Positions 7,843-14,842 of a DNA stretch of 15,057 nt are shown here, piece after piece. A program made the translations under genes and the position numbers. Each line of letters starts with the position of its first letter. Position 1 is the first letter of the stretch. The DNA lies in NCBI GenBank assembly GCA_013375405.1, contig JABXJU010000100.1, forward strand, positions 1-15,057, in the 5' to 3' direction. A model generated the notes under the pieces. The model did no database searches and was not told the origin of the DNA. It was given only the letters and a program-made list of their open reading frames with translations. Source of the stretch: Candidatus Helarchaeota archaeon. GTDB taxonomy: Archaea; Asgardarchaeota; Lokiarchaeia; Helarchaeales; HEL-GB-A.

Positions 7843-8597
7843 TTCAAATTATAGGACTGAAGAATATTCCCATTATTCATGAAAACGACGACCTAGTTGA
7901 GATAATACTGGATTCAATGGATCAAATGCAATTAAATATTGAAGATTCAGATGTTTTTATAATTGCTCAAATTGTTATTTCTAGAGTAGAAGGACGGGTT
8001 AGGGATCTTAAGGAGATAGAACCCACTCAAGATGCAATGCAATTAGAAAAAACTATCAAAAAAGATCCACGCTTGATAACATTAATACTTGAGGAATCTA
8101 AGGAAGTATTAAAAACTGCTGTAATTGGAGGCATTGGAAAAATTATAGTTGAAAATAAATTGGGGTTTGTATGTGCCGATGCAGGTATTGATTCGTCTAA
8201 TACCCCCAATGATAATGTGACCTTGCTTCCTGAAAATCCTGATAAATCTGCCGCTGAGATCCGAGCCCGAATCCGCCAGAAAACTGGGAAAGATGTGGCG
8301 ATAATTATTTCTGATACACATGGACGCCCTTTTCGACAAGGGGCGATCAACGTGGCATTAGGCGTTGCAGGAATAAAAGAAATCTATGATTACCGTGGGA
8401 GGATTGATCTTTTCGGATATCAACTCCAAAAAACCCAAATTGCTATTGCCGATGAACTAGCTTCTGCTGCTGAGTTAATCATGGGAGAAGCGGATGAGGG
8501 CATGCCAGTTATTTTAATCCGCGGGTATCAGTTCAACGATAGAGAAGGAAAAGGTTTACGATTGATTCGTCCCTCAGATCAAGATTTGTTTCGATGA
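7839..8597 (+). CDS. cofE: coenzyme F420-0:L-glutamate ligase CofE
   Basis: A 252-residue enzyme, the normal size for archaeal CofE, that adds L-glutamate residues to F420-0 using GTP and gives the polyglutamylated deazaflavin coenzyme. The family blocks are all present: ISRVEGRVRDL, GFVCADAGIDSSN, LLPENPDKSAAEIRARI, IISDTHGRPFRQG, NVALGVAGIKEIYDYRGR, ADELASAAELIMGEADEGMPVILIRG. These include the acidic residues and the SDT.GRP segment that bind metal and nucleotide in the solved archaeal enzyme. Its ATG lies inside the mobA stop region (ATGA). The gene indicates an organism with F420-dependent redox enzymes. No other F420 synthesis gene is in the window. Confidence 0.95.
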   Translation: MIQIIGLKNIPIIHENDDLVEIILDSMDQMQLNIEDSDVFIIAQIVISRVEGRVRDLKEIEPTQDAMQLEKTIKKDPRLITLILEESKEVLKTAVIGGIGKIIVENKLGFVCADAGIDSSNTPNDNVTLLPENPDKSAAEIRARIRQKTGKDVAIIISDTHGRPFRQGAINVALGVAGIKEIYDYRGRIDLFGYQLQKTQIAIADELASAAELIMGEADEGMPVILIRGYQFNDREGKGLRLIRPSDQDLFR

Positions 8598-8606
8598 GAT
8601 GATAGT

Positions 8607-9299
8607 ATGAGCTTTGTAATCCTAATGCAGATTATGTTTTTTTCCTTCTTGATTGGATTTTCGGGGGCCGTGACACCTGGACCGGTTCTTGCAGCTGTCA
8701 TTAAAGAAACGCCACAAAGAGGGTGGAAAACTGGACCACTTGTCGTACTTGGCCATGCAATCATAGAATTTATTCTTTTAGTAGGGTTAATATTGGGTTT
8801 GGATGTCATTCTTAAAAGCACTCTTGCGGAGCTGATTATTAGTCTTGTTGGTGGTATACTTTTATGCATATTGGCTTCTTTGATGTTAATTGACGTATTC
8901 GTGAAAAAAATATCATTTACTAAAGAATTAAATCGTAAATCTATTGATGATCAGAAAAAAAGTTACGTCCCCATTGTAAATGGAATTGTTTTGAGTCTAT
9001 CAAACCCATTCTGGATTATTTGGTGGGCCACTATAGGATTGGGCTTGATTTATACTGAACTCCCTCCTCTCACGGTTGTACCTATTGAATTCGGTTTGAT
9101 TGGGCTAACAATTTTTTACTTCGGACATATTTTAAGTGATCTATCTTGGTACTCTTTTATTTCTATAATGATTTCCTCGGGGAAAAAATGGATTAACGAT
9201 AGAGTCTACCACGTTATTTTGATTATTTGTGCGGCTCTCTTGATTTATCTAGGTATTACCTTCATCATTAATGGAATTACGATTTGGATGACAATCTAA
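8607..9299 (+). CDS. LysE/RhtB-family exporter
   Basis: A 230-residue membrane protein of the LysE family, which exports amino acids and other small metabolites. The defining N-terminal signature is GAVTPGPVLAA with the following RGWKTGPLVVLGHAIIEF; a second block, LSLSNPFWIIWWATIG, corresponds to the family's NP....W motif at the start of the second half. Six hydrophobic segments are apparent with a polar loop (about residues 98-118) between the halves. It starts nine bases after cofE and closes the nadB-mobA-cofE set. What it exports cannot be read from the sequence; its place beside cofactor genes may be chance. Family assignment is firm, substrate unknown. Confidence 0.85.
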   Translation: MSFVILMQIMFFSFLIGFSGAVTPGPVLAAVIKETPQRGWKTGPLVVLGHAIIEFILLVGLILGLDVILKSTLAELIISLVGGILLCILASLMLIDVFVKKISFTKELNRKSIDDQKKSYVPIVNGIVLSLSNPFWIIWWATIGLGLIYTELPPLTVVPIEFGLIGLTIFYFGHILSDLSWYSFISIMISSGKKWINDRVYHVILIICAALLIYLGITFIINGITIWMTI

Positions 9300-9313
9300 C
9301 AAATTCTGATTTT

Positions 9314-9323
9314 AAAAAAAAAA
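9314..9323 (-). terminator. T10 run ending the minus-strand Nudix operon
   Basis: Ten consecutive A residues on the plus strand give a T10 run on the minus strand, five bases after the TAA of the 9329-10000 gene. Archaeal RNA polymerase commonly stops at such T runs without a hairpin. It lies in the 29-base gap between convergent genes. Confidence 0.6.
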
Positions 9324-9328
9324 TAGAA

Positions 9329-10000
9329 TTAAATTGATTCGACTTTCCCTGTTACGCTATCTACGCGAAACTTCTTCTCTTTTTCTTCATCCTTAAAAGT
9401 CCCTGTGTAATACGTTCGGAGAATCACTTGGACATCTACAGTGAAAATTTCTTCAATTGATCGGGACACATCAATCGGACGGGAAACTAGCTTGTCCCGT
9501 AATTGTTGGATGATATCACCCACATCAAATTTTGGGCGTACAATTGCTTTTTTATGTTCTTCATAAAATGAGGAACCTACTTTATTATGGGGAGGAATAT
9601 CCTTAAATTTAATACGATTTCCCTTTTGATTAAGTTCAATAGAGTCGCCTCGTTCGATAATAATCTTCTCTATTGCGTCTACTTTAATTTCATGATTAAT
9701 AATTTCGCTATTTATAAAATTACGATTTAAAACTTGAACGGAATCGACATCTGATGGAACTGACATTCCATAGCGGTTTCGTCGTAAATAAATAATTCGA
9801 TAATTTGCTTTAGCGATGATGTAAGGAGTATAGGAAGTTTCTATTTCTAACTCCCCTGATTCTTTCCCCATGATCTTTCTGCCTTCAATCTTAGTTCTAG
9901 CAGAATATTGATCACACTTCTCCACACAAATAAAATAATTCTTTTTAATTCGTTCATCTAAAGCCGCGTTTGTTCCCGTTAGAGCAAAATCACCATCCAT
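9329..10000 (-). CDS. unrecognised soluble protein with an internal duplication (223 aa)
   Basis: I do not recognise the family. The protein is hydrophilic, with no signal peptide or membrane helix and a CVEKC pair at residues 25-29. Two segments look alike: residues 57-91 (opening YTPYIIAKANYRIIYLRR and ending VDSVQV) and 186-222 (opening FTVDVQVILRTYYTG and ending VDSVTGKV). Each is a beta-rich aromatic strand pair, a charged turn, then VDSV; this pattern recurs in various archaeal proteins of unknown role. A helix-rich middle contains DVGDIIQQLRDKLV (159-172). The start ATG has GGTGAT just upstream, overlapping the stop of the Nudix gene; the two genes are four bases apart and surely share a transcript. 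A link to nucleotide metabolism is inference from position only. Confidence 0.8.
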   Translation of the reverse strand: MDGDFALTGTNAALDERIKKNYFICVEKCDQYSARTKIEGRKIMGKESGELEIETSYTPYIIAKANYRIIYLRRNRYGMSVPSDVDSVQVLNRNFINSEIINHEIKVDAIEKIIIERGDSIELNQKGNRIKFKDIPPHNKVGSSFYEEHKKAIVRPKFDVGDIIQQLRDKLVSRPIDVSRSIEEIFTVDVQVILRTYYTGTFKDEEKEKKFRVDSVTGKVESI

Positions 10001-10004
10001 CCTA

Positions 10005-10445
10005 TCACCACAACTTATCTTGATCTGCTATTTTCAAAGCATCGTGTATAATAATTTTATGATCAAAGGCTATCTGGAGTTTTTCGATCTCATCCCTCTT
10101 ATAAACTTTGGCGTCTTTCGCATCATCGCCCCCTTTGAGGTTATCTAGGTGATCCTGCCTTTTACATAAATATGCGATAGAGATTGTATGCCCACGAGGA
10201 TCTCTTTTTGGATCCGAATAGACGCCAGCTAGTTTTAAAATTTCAATCGTCAAACCAGTTTCTTCTTTAGTTTCTCGTATTACTGCATCTTCGACTTTTT
10301 CTCCTAATTCAACGAATCCCCCAGGAAGTGCCCAATAATCTTGGTATGGAGGATTCTTTCGCTTTATCAATACAATTGATTGATTTTGTTCTAAAATAAT
10401 TGAATCAACCGTTGTTTTCGGACCACGATACTTCACAATTCTCAC
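10005..10445 (-). CDS. Nudix hydrolase, ADP-ribose pyrophosphatase-like
   Basis: A 146-residue single-domain Nudix protein. The box GFVELGEKVEDAVIRETKEE plus TGL matches G-x5-E-x7-REU-x-EE-x-GU, with the metal-binding REXXEE glutamates intact. The preceding WALPGG and the following YSDPKRDPRGH resemble archaeal ADP-ribose pyrophosphatases such as the M. jannaschii enzyme, so hydrolysis of ADP-ribose or a related nucleoside diphosphate derivative is likely. Substrate choice among Nudix proteins is not reliably read from sequence. The start is GTG (10443-10445) without a clear ribosome binding site; a TATA-like box about 35 bases upstream suggests a very short leader. The 223-residue unknown protein follows four bases downstream. 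Confidence 0.88.
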   Translation of the reverse strand: MRIVKYRGPKTTVDSIILEQNQSIVLIKRKNPPYQDYWALPGGFVELGEKVEDAVIRETKEETGLTIEILKLAGVYSDPKRDPRGHTISIAYLCKRQDHLDNLKGGDDAKDAKVYKRDEIEKLQIAFDHKIIIHDALKIADQDKLW

Positions 10446-10479
10446 AACAACTTGTTTATTAACTTCGAGCTATTATAGG

Positions 10480-10486
10480 TTATAAA
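10480..10486 (-). promoter_or_regulatory. TATA-like box for the Nudix operon
   Basis: TTTATAA on the minus strand is placed 35-41 bases before the GTG start of the Nudix gene. The expected transcript start would leave a leader of only about a dozen bases, consistent with the missing ribosome binding site. Pattern match only. Confidence 0.4.
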
Positions 10487-10524
10487 CTTAAAAATCACAA
10501 ATGATGATATTATCTAAATCAAAA

Positions 10525-10532
10525 TATAAAAA
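10525..10532 (+). promoter_or_regulatory. TATA box for the ABC transporter genes
   Basis: TATAAAAA, preceded by AAAA, lies 55-62 bases upstream of the ATG at 10587, in the divergent gap between the Nudix and permease genes. It is the best TATA match in this gap for the rightward transcript. Pattern match only. Confidence 0.45.
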
Positions 10533-10586
10533 GAAAGATGCTTTGTTAATTGATATCAAAAAATCATATTGCAGATATTTCAAATA

Positions 10587-11114
10587 ATGAAAGAGTGGTT
10601 TAGTATGACATTCCGAGTTTTTATGAAATCCTTGCGATTAGCAGTTAGAACGGGCAAAAGATTCAGTCTTTTTGTAATTATCTATTCGATTTTGATAGGG
10701 ATAACTTCTATTATATTAAACGATATCTTAAAAGGCGGCGGAGAAGTTTGGTTAGCGTTTTTTTTTGTAGGTATCATGGCTGTAGTGGCTTTAGTATATG
10801 GATTGATACTCTCAAGCTATCGAAAACTGCAAGTAGCAACGTTAAGATGTTTAGGATGGACATCAGCGAACATTAAATGGTTTTTTATTGGAGAATTGTT
10901 GCTTGTTTGTGTGGTAGCGGCAATTATAGACCTTGAGATAATTATACACTACTTAGGAATAGGATATTATATCGGTATTAATCCCCCAATTTTAGATGCT
11001 ACACCATTTTTAATTACAGTTTTTGTAGTCATTGGAGTACAATTTCTTGGTGTATTTGTCGCGTGGAGACGGATGTTGAAAGTACGACCTATGGAGGCGC
11101 TACGAAAAGCTTGA
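10587..11114 (+). CDS. short FtsX-type ABC transporter permease
   Basis: A membrane protein of about 175 residues with the FtsX permease signature: SYRKLQVATLRCLGWTSANI followed by a hydrophobic stretch (the R..E...LRALG-like block) and the C-terminal VRPMEALRKA. Four helices are predicted: three in the order expected of an FtsX domain plus one nearer the N terminus, with only a few residues between the first two. Typical MacB/LolC-type permeases have about 400 residues with a large extracytoplasmic domain after the first helix; here that domain is absent, so this is a half-size form that would act as an oligomer or with a partner. Start candidates are TTG 10569, ATG 10587 and ATG 10605; none has a strong ribosome binding site. 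The partner ATPase follows immediately. Confidence 0.8.
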   Translation: MKEWFSMTFRVFMKSLRLAVRTGKRFSLFVIIYSILIGITSIILNDILKGGGEVWLAFFFVGIMAVVALVYGLILSSYRKLQVATLRCLGWTSANIKWFFIGELLLVCVVAAIIDLEIIIHYLGIGYYIGINPPILDATPFLITVFVVIGVQFLGVFVAWRRMLKVRPMEALRKA

Positions 11115-11124
11115 GGTGGAAAAG

Positions 11125-11829
11125 ATGAGTGAAATGGATGTTGTAATTGCAGAAGAGGTTACCAAGGAATATCGCAGAGGATCTGAAATTATCATCGCTG
11201 TAAGAAAAGTTAATCTGAAAATAAGAAAGGGAGAATTTTTCGTTATCGTTGGACCTTCTGGGAGTGGTAAATCAACGTTACTTAATGTTTTAAGTGGTTT
11301 GGATACACCCACTACGGGTCGTATTATCCTCGATGGATTAGATACGGGGATGATCGATGAATCGATGTTTCCTAAAATACGACGGGAAAGAGTTGGATTT
11401 GTGTTCCAAAACTTCAACCTTATTGATGGATTAACTGCCATTGAAAATGTAGAAGCCCCCCTTTGGCCAACTTCATTGTCGAGTAAAGTAATAGAGGAAC
11501 GTGCGATAACATTGTTACGTCTTGTAGATTTGGTAGAACGAAAAGATCATCGCCCAAGAGAGTTAAGTGGGGGCGAACAGCAGCGAGTGGCAATTGCCCG
11601 GGCATTAATTAATAACCCAAAAGTAGTTTTCGCAGATGAACCCACGGGAAACTTAGATACTCATACGGGAGAAGAAATTGTTAAATTGCTTCGGAAATTG
11701 AATAAAGAGCAAAGGACAACCATAATAGTTGTGACACACGATGAGAGTATAATAAAATATGCAGATCGTGTTTCACGGATCATAGATGGAAGAGTAAAGG
11801 AGACAACAAGAGGAAAAACTCCAGATTAA
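11125..11829 (+). CDS. ABC transporter ATPase, MacB/LolD type
   Basis: A 234-residue ATPase energising the adjacent FtsX-type permease. It carries Walker [10 protein letters not shown] (43-51), the Q-loop FVFQNF (92-97), the signature LSGGEQQ (147-153), Walker B VVFADEP (167-173) with the following TGNLD typical of the MacB/LolD/FtsE group, and the switch His205 in VVTHD. I chose the ATG at 11125 over the GTG at 11116: GAGGTG stands six bases before the ATG, and the GTG is part of that ribosome binding site. The site overlaps the permease stop (TGAGGTG), so translation is coupled. In this transporter class the role is usually export or lipid/lipoprotein extraction by mechanical movement; the substrate here is unknown. 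Confidence 0.93.
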   Translation: MSEMDVVIAEEVTKEYRRGSEIIIAVRKVNLKIRKGEFFVIVGPSGSGKSTLLNVLSGLDTPTTGRIILDGLDTGMIDESMFPKIRRERVGFVFQNFNLIDGLTAIENVEAPLWPTSLSSKVIEERAITLLRLVDLVERKDHRPRELSGGEQQRVAIARALINNPKVVFADEPTGNLDTHTGEEIVKLLRKLNKEQRTTIIVVTHDESIIKYADRVSRIIDGRVKETTRGKTPD

Positions 11830-11835
11830 TTAAAA

Positions 11836-11850
11836 TTTTCTTTTTTTCTT
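11836..11850 (+). terminator. T-rich end of the ABC transporter operon
   Basis: TTTTCTTTTTTTCTT starts seven bases after the ATPase stop codon, in the 34-base gap before the convergent tyrA. It fits a T-run archaeal terminator for the plus-strand transcript. No hairpin precedes it. Confidence 0.55.
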
Positions 11851-11863
11851 GTAATATATCCCT

Positions 11864-12661
11864 TTATAGCAGATATTTTTCCTTAAAGGTTTGAATATTG
11901 CCTAGAAGTTCTTTCATATTCTTTTCGTGATCAAGTGAAATGAATTTCTCCATCAATGACACGAATTCTTTACGCGTAGTTTGTGCGTGGGGATTAAGTT
12001 TTTGAATTTCAAGAATAGCATCAAGATTCTTTTCGATTCCTATGAAGTTTTGTAGTGTTTTCCTGAAGGATCGGGTAAAAAACTTGGGTGAAATTTGACT
12101 ATCACTCAAATAGGAAGCTAACATCAAATAAATGAAATGATGAGCAACCTGGATTTTACTCATTATACGGTCATGTTCCTCTGAGGTTGCAATGACAGTT
12201 AAGGCTCCCAACTCCGAAAGGAGCTTCTGAATGATCGGAAGCCATTTATCATCTTTTACGGGGATTAAAATAACATTAAAATCTTGAAAGCTGCCTTCTG
12301 GGCCAAATAATGGATGCATGGATATGTAGGAAATATTCTCTGGAATATCTGGTTTGAGATCTTCAATGAAAGTTTTCACAGCTGAGATATCAATTAGGAG
12401 AGAGCCTGATTTCAAAATTTTAAGAAGTTTTTGACAAGTGTCATGGGTGTATTCGACAGGAACTGAAACTATTGTAATATCTGCCGTATTACAATCTTTG
12501 AGAATCCCTCCACGAACTCCGAAAGTTTCGGCATTTTTTTTTGCTTTCTCTAAGGAGCGACTAATAATGAGGATGTCTGCGTGAGTTTTTAATTCGCGTA
12601 CAAGAACCTGACCCATTCCCCCAGTTCCGCCAACGATTGCGATTTCGTATCGTTTGTTCAT
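11864..12661 (-). CDS. tyrA: prephenate dehydrogenase TyrA
   Basis: A 265-residue enzyme oxidising prephenate to 4-hydroxyphenylpyruvate, the branch to tyrosine. The N-terminal Rossmann fold shows VGGTGGMGQ (10-18); VSVPVEYTHDT and LIDISAVK follow, then SMHPLFGPEGSF, the conserved histidine and loop at the prephenate site, and EEHDRIMSKIQVAHHF, the family's second active-site block. It is a lone dehydrogenase domain with neither a mutase nor an ACT domain. After GGTGGMGQ comes ISRS instead of an acidic residue, which would favour NADP over NAD; this is inference. It begins seven bases after aroC with AGGAT five bases before the ATG. Confidence 0.9.
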   Translation of the reverse strand: MNKRYEIAIVGGTGGMGQVLVRELKTHADILIISRSLEKAKKNAETFGVRGGILKDCNTADITIVSVPVEYTHDTCQKLLKILKSGSLLIDISAVKTFIEDLKPDIPENISYISMHPLFGPEGSFQDFNVILIPVKDDKWLPIIQKLLSELGALTVIATSEEHDRIMSKIQVAHHFIYLMLASYLSDSQISPKFFTRSFRKTLQNFIGIEKNLDAILEIQKLNPHAQTTRKEFVSLMEKFISLDHEKNMKELLGNIQTFKEKYLL

Positions 12662-12668
12662 TAATATC

Positions 12669-13781
12669 CTATCCCTTTTTCTTTAATATGTGTGGAATCA
12701 AATCTCGTTGGATTGCGAGATCTGCTAACACGATTGCCAAGGCGGCTTCTACGACTGGGACGGCTCTTGGAACGATTGCCGGATCATGCCGACCCTCAAC
12801 AGAGATTTCAGTTGGGGTTAATGATTTTAAATTTACTGTTTTCTGTGATTTTGCAATTGATGCAGTGGGTTTTATGGCAATTCGGCATGTTATCGGCATT
12901 CCATTGCTGATACCTCCTAAAATTCCACCTGCATTATTCGTTTCAGTCTTGATTTTGTTATCCTCAATGATAAATGGGTCATTATGTTGTGACCCTAAAA
13001 GATCAGCTGCTTTAAATCCAGCCCCAAACTCCACGCCCTTAACGGCTGGAATGGCAAAGAGGATTCTGCTGAATTCACTCTCAATGTTCCTAAAAAGTGG
13101 CTCACCTAATCCCACAGGAATATTAGTAGAAATTGTTTCTACGATTCCACCTACGGAATCGCCCTGTTGTCTAACTTCTTCAATTTTTTGAATCATTTTT
13201 TCAGCAATTTTAGGGTCGGCACATCGCACTGGATTTGTGTCTGTATTTGTTTTTATTTCTTCAATGGTTACTGGCCTTTCCAATTTGATGCCTCCAATTG
13301 CCACGGTATGTGCGAGAATTTCAATCTGTAGTGTTTCCTTTAATAATTGTTTTGCGATTGCCCCAGCGAGGACGAACGATATAGTAACTCGCCCGGAAAA
13401 CCGTCCGCCTCCTCGATAGTCATTAAATCCTCCATATTTATGCCATGCTGTGAAATCTGCATGGCCTGGGCGGGGTGTGTCTTTGATTTTTTCGTATTTA
13501 GAAGAGTCAATGTCTTTGTTTTTGACGATCAAAGTAATTGGTGCGCCAGTCGTAAATCCATTAAAGATTCCTGAAAGGATCTCGAAACGATCTGTTTCCT
13601 TTCTTGGCGTGCTAATTTTGCTTTGTCCGGGTTTTCGTCGGTTCAACTCGTTCTGAATATGTTCGAGATCTAATTTTAGACCAGCGGGACAGCCATCGAT
13701 GACCACGCCGACACATTTTCCGTGACTTTCACCAAAAGAGACAATTACATAATTGGATCCAAATATATTACCAGATGACAT
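12669..13781 (-). CDS. aroC: chorismate synthase AroC
   Basis: A 370-residue enzyme that makes chorismate from 5-enolpyruvylshikimate 3-phosphate, using reduced FMN. Motifs from N to C: SGNIFGSNYVIVSFGESHG, VIDGCPAGL, RRKPGQSKISTPRKETD, DTPRPGHADFTAWHKYGGF, DYRGGGRFSGR, GAGFKAADLLGSQHNDPF, NAGGILGGISNGMPI, RHDPAIVPRAVPVVEA. These are the complete family set. The ATG at 13781 is chosen because homologues begin M-S-G-N-x-F-G, and AAGGGTG lies about nine bases upstream. An in-frame ATG at 13805 would add eight residues with no counterpart in the family. It is followed by tyrA, forming an aroC-tyrA unit. Confidence 0.96.
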   Translation of the reverse strand: MSSGNIFGSNYVIVSFGESHGKCVGVVIDGCPAGLKLDLEHIQNELNRRKPGQSKISTPRKETDRFEILSGIFNGFTTGAPITLIVKNKDIDSSKYEKIKDTPRPGHADFTAWHKYGGFNDYRGGGRFSGRVTISFVLAGAIAKQLLKETLQIEILAHTVAIGGIKLERPVTIEEIKTNTDTNPVRCADPKIAEKMIQKIEEVRQQGDSVGGIVETISTNIPVGLGEPLFRNIESEFSRILFAIPAVKGVEFGAGFKAADLLGSQHNDPFIIEDNKIKTETNNAGGILGGISNGMPITCRIAIKPTASIAKSQKTVNLKSLTPTEISVEGRHDPAIVPRAVPVVEAALAIVLADLAIQRDLIPHILKKKG

Positions 13782-13853
13782 GAAGTACGACACCCTTGAA
13801 CACATTTATAGGAAAATAATATGGAATACTTCCTAATTGTTCGTGAATTTTTT

Positions 13854-13863
13854 GTATATATAA
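13854..13863 (-). promoter_or_regulatory. TATA-like box for aroC-tyrA
   Basis: The minus strand reads TTATATATAC here, about 73-82 bases before the chosen aroC ATG. With normal spacing the transcript would start near 13830 and have a leader of about 50 bases. A leader of that length would contain the upstream ATG at 13805. Pattern match only. Confidence 0.4.
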
Positions 13864-13907
13864 TAAATAGTTGTTTTTATAAATTTCAGATTTGTATTAA
13901 ACACCAC

Positions 13908-13937
13908 TATCTATTTCTTGATTAATTAAAATAGATA
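13908..13937. repeat. 9-bp inverted repeat upstream of the 13990 gene
   Basis: TATCTATTT (13908-13916) and AAATAGATA (13929-13937) are perfect inverted copies separated by 12 bases containing TTAATTA. The pair sits 53 bases before the ATG at 13990, just upstream of a TATA-like ATATTTTATT (13953-13962). It could be a regulator site. Confidence 0.4.
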
Positions 13938-13989
13938 AGAAAAATTTAGGAAAATATTTTATTCTCTTTAATAATTAGAGATATTTGGC

Positions 13990-14694
13990 ATGTTGGAAAC
14001 AGGATATTTAACTTGGATTTTGTGGATCTTAATATTCGTCTATGTTGCAGCGATTTTTATTTATTTTTATCGGAAAACAGAACATGAAAACAATGGAGAA
14101 GGTGAATTACCATCAAATACTTTAGAATGCGAAATTTGTAAAAAAACAATGCGAATCTCTACACTGAAATTAGGAAGAAAGCAGGTAATTTTGCAATTAA
14201 AAGATAATTTGCATGAAGGAAAAAGAGAATTCTCTCAAAAAATTTTTAAAAGGTTATTACATCATCACCTATCAAAAGAAACTTTTGAAAATGCTTGCAA
14301 AATTTTCATAGATACTAAAATTAATATTAAAATTTTATTCGTTAGAACGATAGGTTTCCATCTTCTCCTATTATACTTAATCTCGTTCTTAAATTTTGCT
14401 CAATATCTATTTATATTTTTAATATTCCTTCTGTTGATATTATTTTACTTATTTATGAACCTTAATTCTAAAAATACTAAATTTCGACAAATTTATACTT
14501 ATAAATATGGATTAAGTTCATTTTTCCTTGGGTTGACAATTCCCATTTGTTTAGCATTTTGGGCAATCTATCACCCTTTAACCTTTGTATATTTTCTTAT
14601 ACTATTCGTGGGAATTGTTTTTCTTAGCCTTGGATGGACTGAACTTTTCATTACTCGTGCCGTGAAGCAAAAGAAATTCTTACTTCTGCTTTAA
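13990..14694 (+). CDS. unrecognised membrane protein with cytoplasmic CxxC (234 aa)
   Basis: I do not recognise the family. Predicted layout: a first helix at about 7-27, a hydrophilic region 28-115, then four or five helices at about 118-136, 138-157, 174-193 and 196-222, ending in a basic stretch (KQKK). The hydrophilic region contains LECEICKKT (45-53) with one C-x-x-C pair, then a charged segment with HHH at 91-93. A single pair could bind metal only as a dimer or with other ligands. The gene is notably rich in A and T and in Phe, Leu and Ile. No strong ribosome binding site precedes the ATG. It stands alone after a gap of about 200 bases from aroC, pointing the other way. Confidence 0.7.
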   Translation: MLETGYLTWILWILIFVYVAAIFIYFYRKTEHENNGEGELPSNTLECEICKKTMRISTLKLGRKQVILQLKDNLHEGKREFSQKIFKRLLHHHLSKETFENACKIFIDTKINIKILFVRTIGFHLLLLYLISFLNFAQYLFIFLIFLLLILFYLFMNLNSKNTKFRQIYTYKYGLSSFFLGLTIPICLAFWAIYHPLTFVYFLILFVGIVFLSLGWTELFITRAVKQKKFLLLL

Positions 14695-14771
14695 TAGCTT
14701 GGTTTGCGTTTAAAAGGAACAGAAAAAAGGAAGAAGGATTATGAATTCATTGTTATTGATTATTAAGTAAC

Positions 14772-14801
14772 CTTATTATCTATGATAAAGTTTATAATAA
14801 G
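14772..14801. repeat. 8-bp inverted repeat overlapping a TATA-like box
   Basis: CTTATTAT (14772-14779) and ATAATAAG (14794-14801) are perfect inverted arms separated by 14 bases. The right arm overlaps TTTATAATA, the most TATA-like stretch before the partial gene at 14843. That placement suits a repressor site, but AT-rich DNA produces such repeats by chance. Confidence 0.3.
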
Positions 14802-14842
14802 AATACGATATACAAATAAAAGGATAGTGAGAGGCGAATAAA

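Noticed and set aside
8027..8350. Minus-strand frames of 76 and 107 codons inside cofE
   Set aside because: They run against the conserved CofE motifs and have no ribosome binding site or recognisable product.
8579..8869. Minus-strand frame of 96 codons across the cofE/LysE junction
   Set aside because: It overlaps the TPGP signature of the LysE-family gene in the antisense direction, and no domain is visible.
11100..11441. Minus-strand frame of 113 codons inside the ABC ATPase gene
   Set aside because: It is antisense to the Walker A region; the Ser/Thr/Pro-rich product looks like a shadow.
12637..13656. Several plus-strand open frames opposite aroC, up to 184 codons
   Set aside because: aroC on the minus strand carries every chorismate synthase motif through this region; the opposite frames are by-products of its codon use.
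14741..14770. Nine-codon reading frame with AAGGA-type sites upstream, possible leader peptide
   Set aside because: Too short to tell from chance in AT-rich DNA, and it lies before the likely TATA box of the next gene, so it may not be on its transcript.
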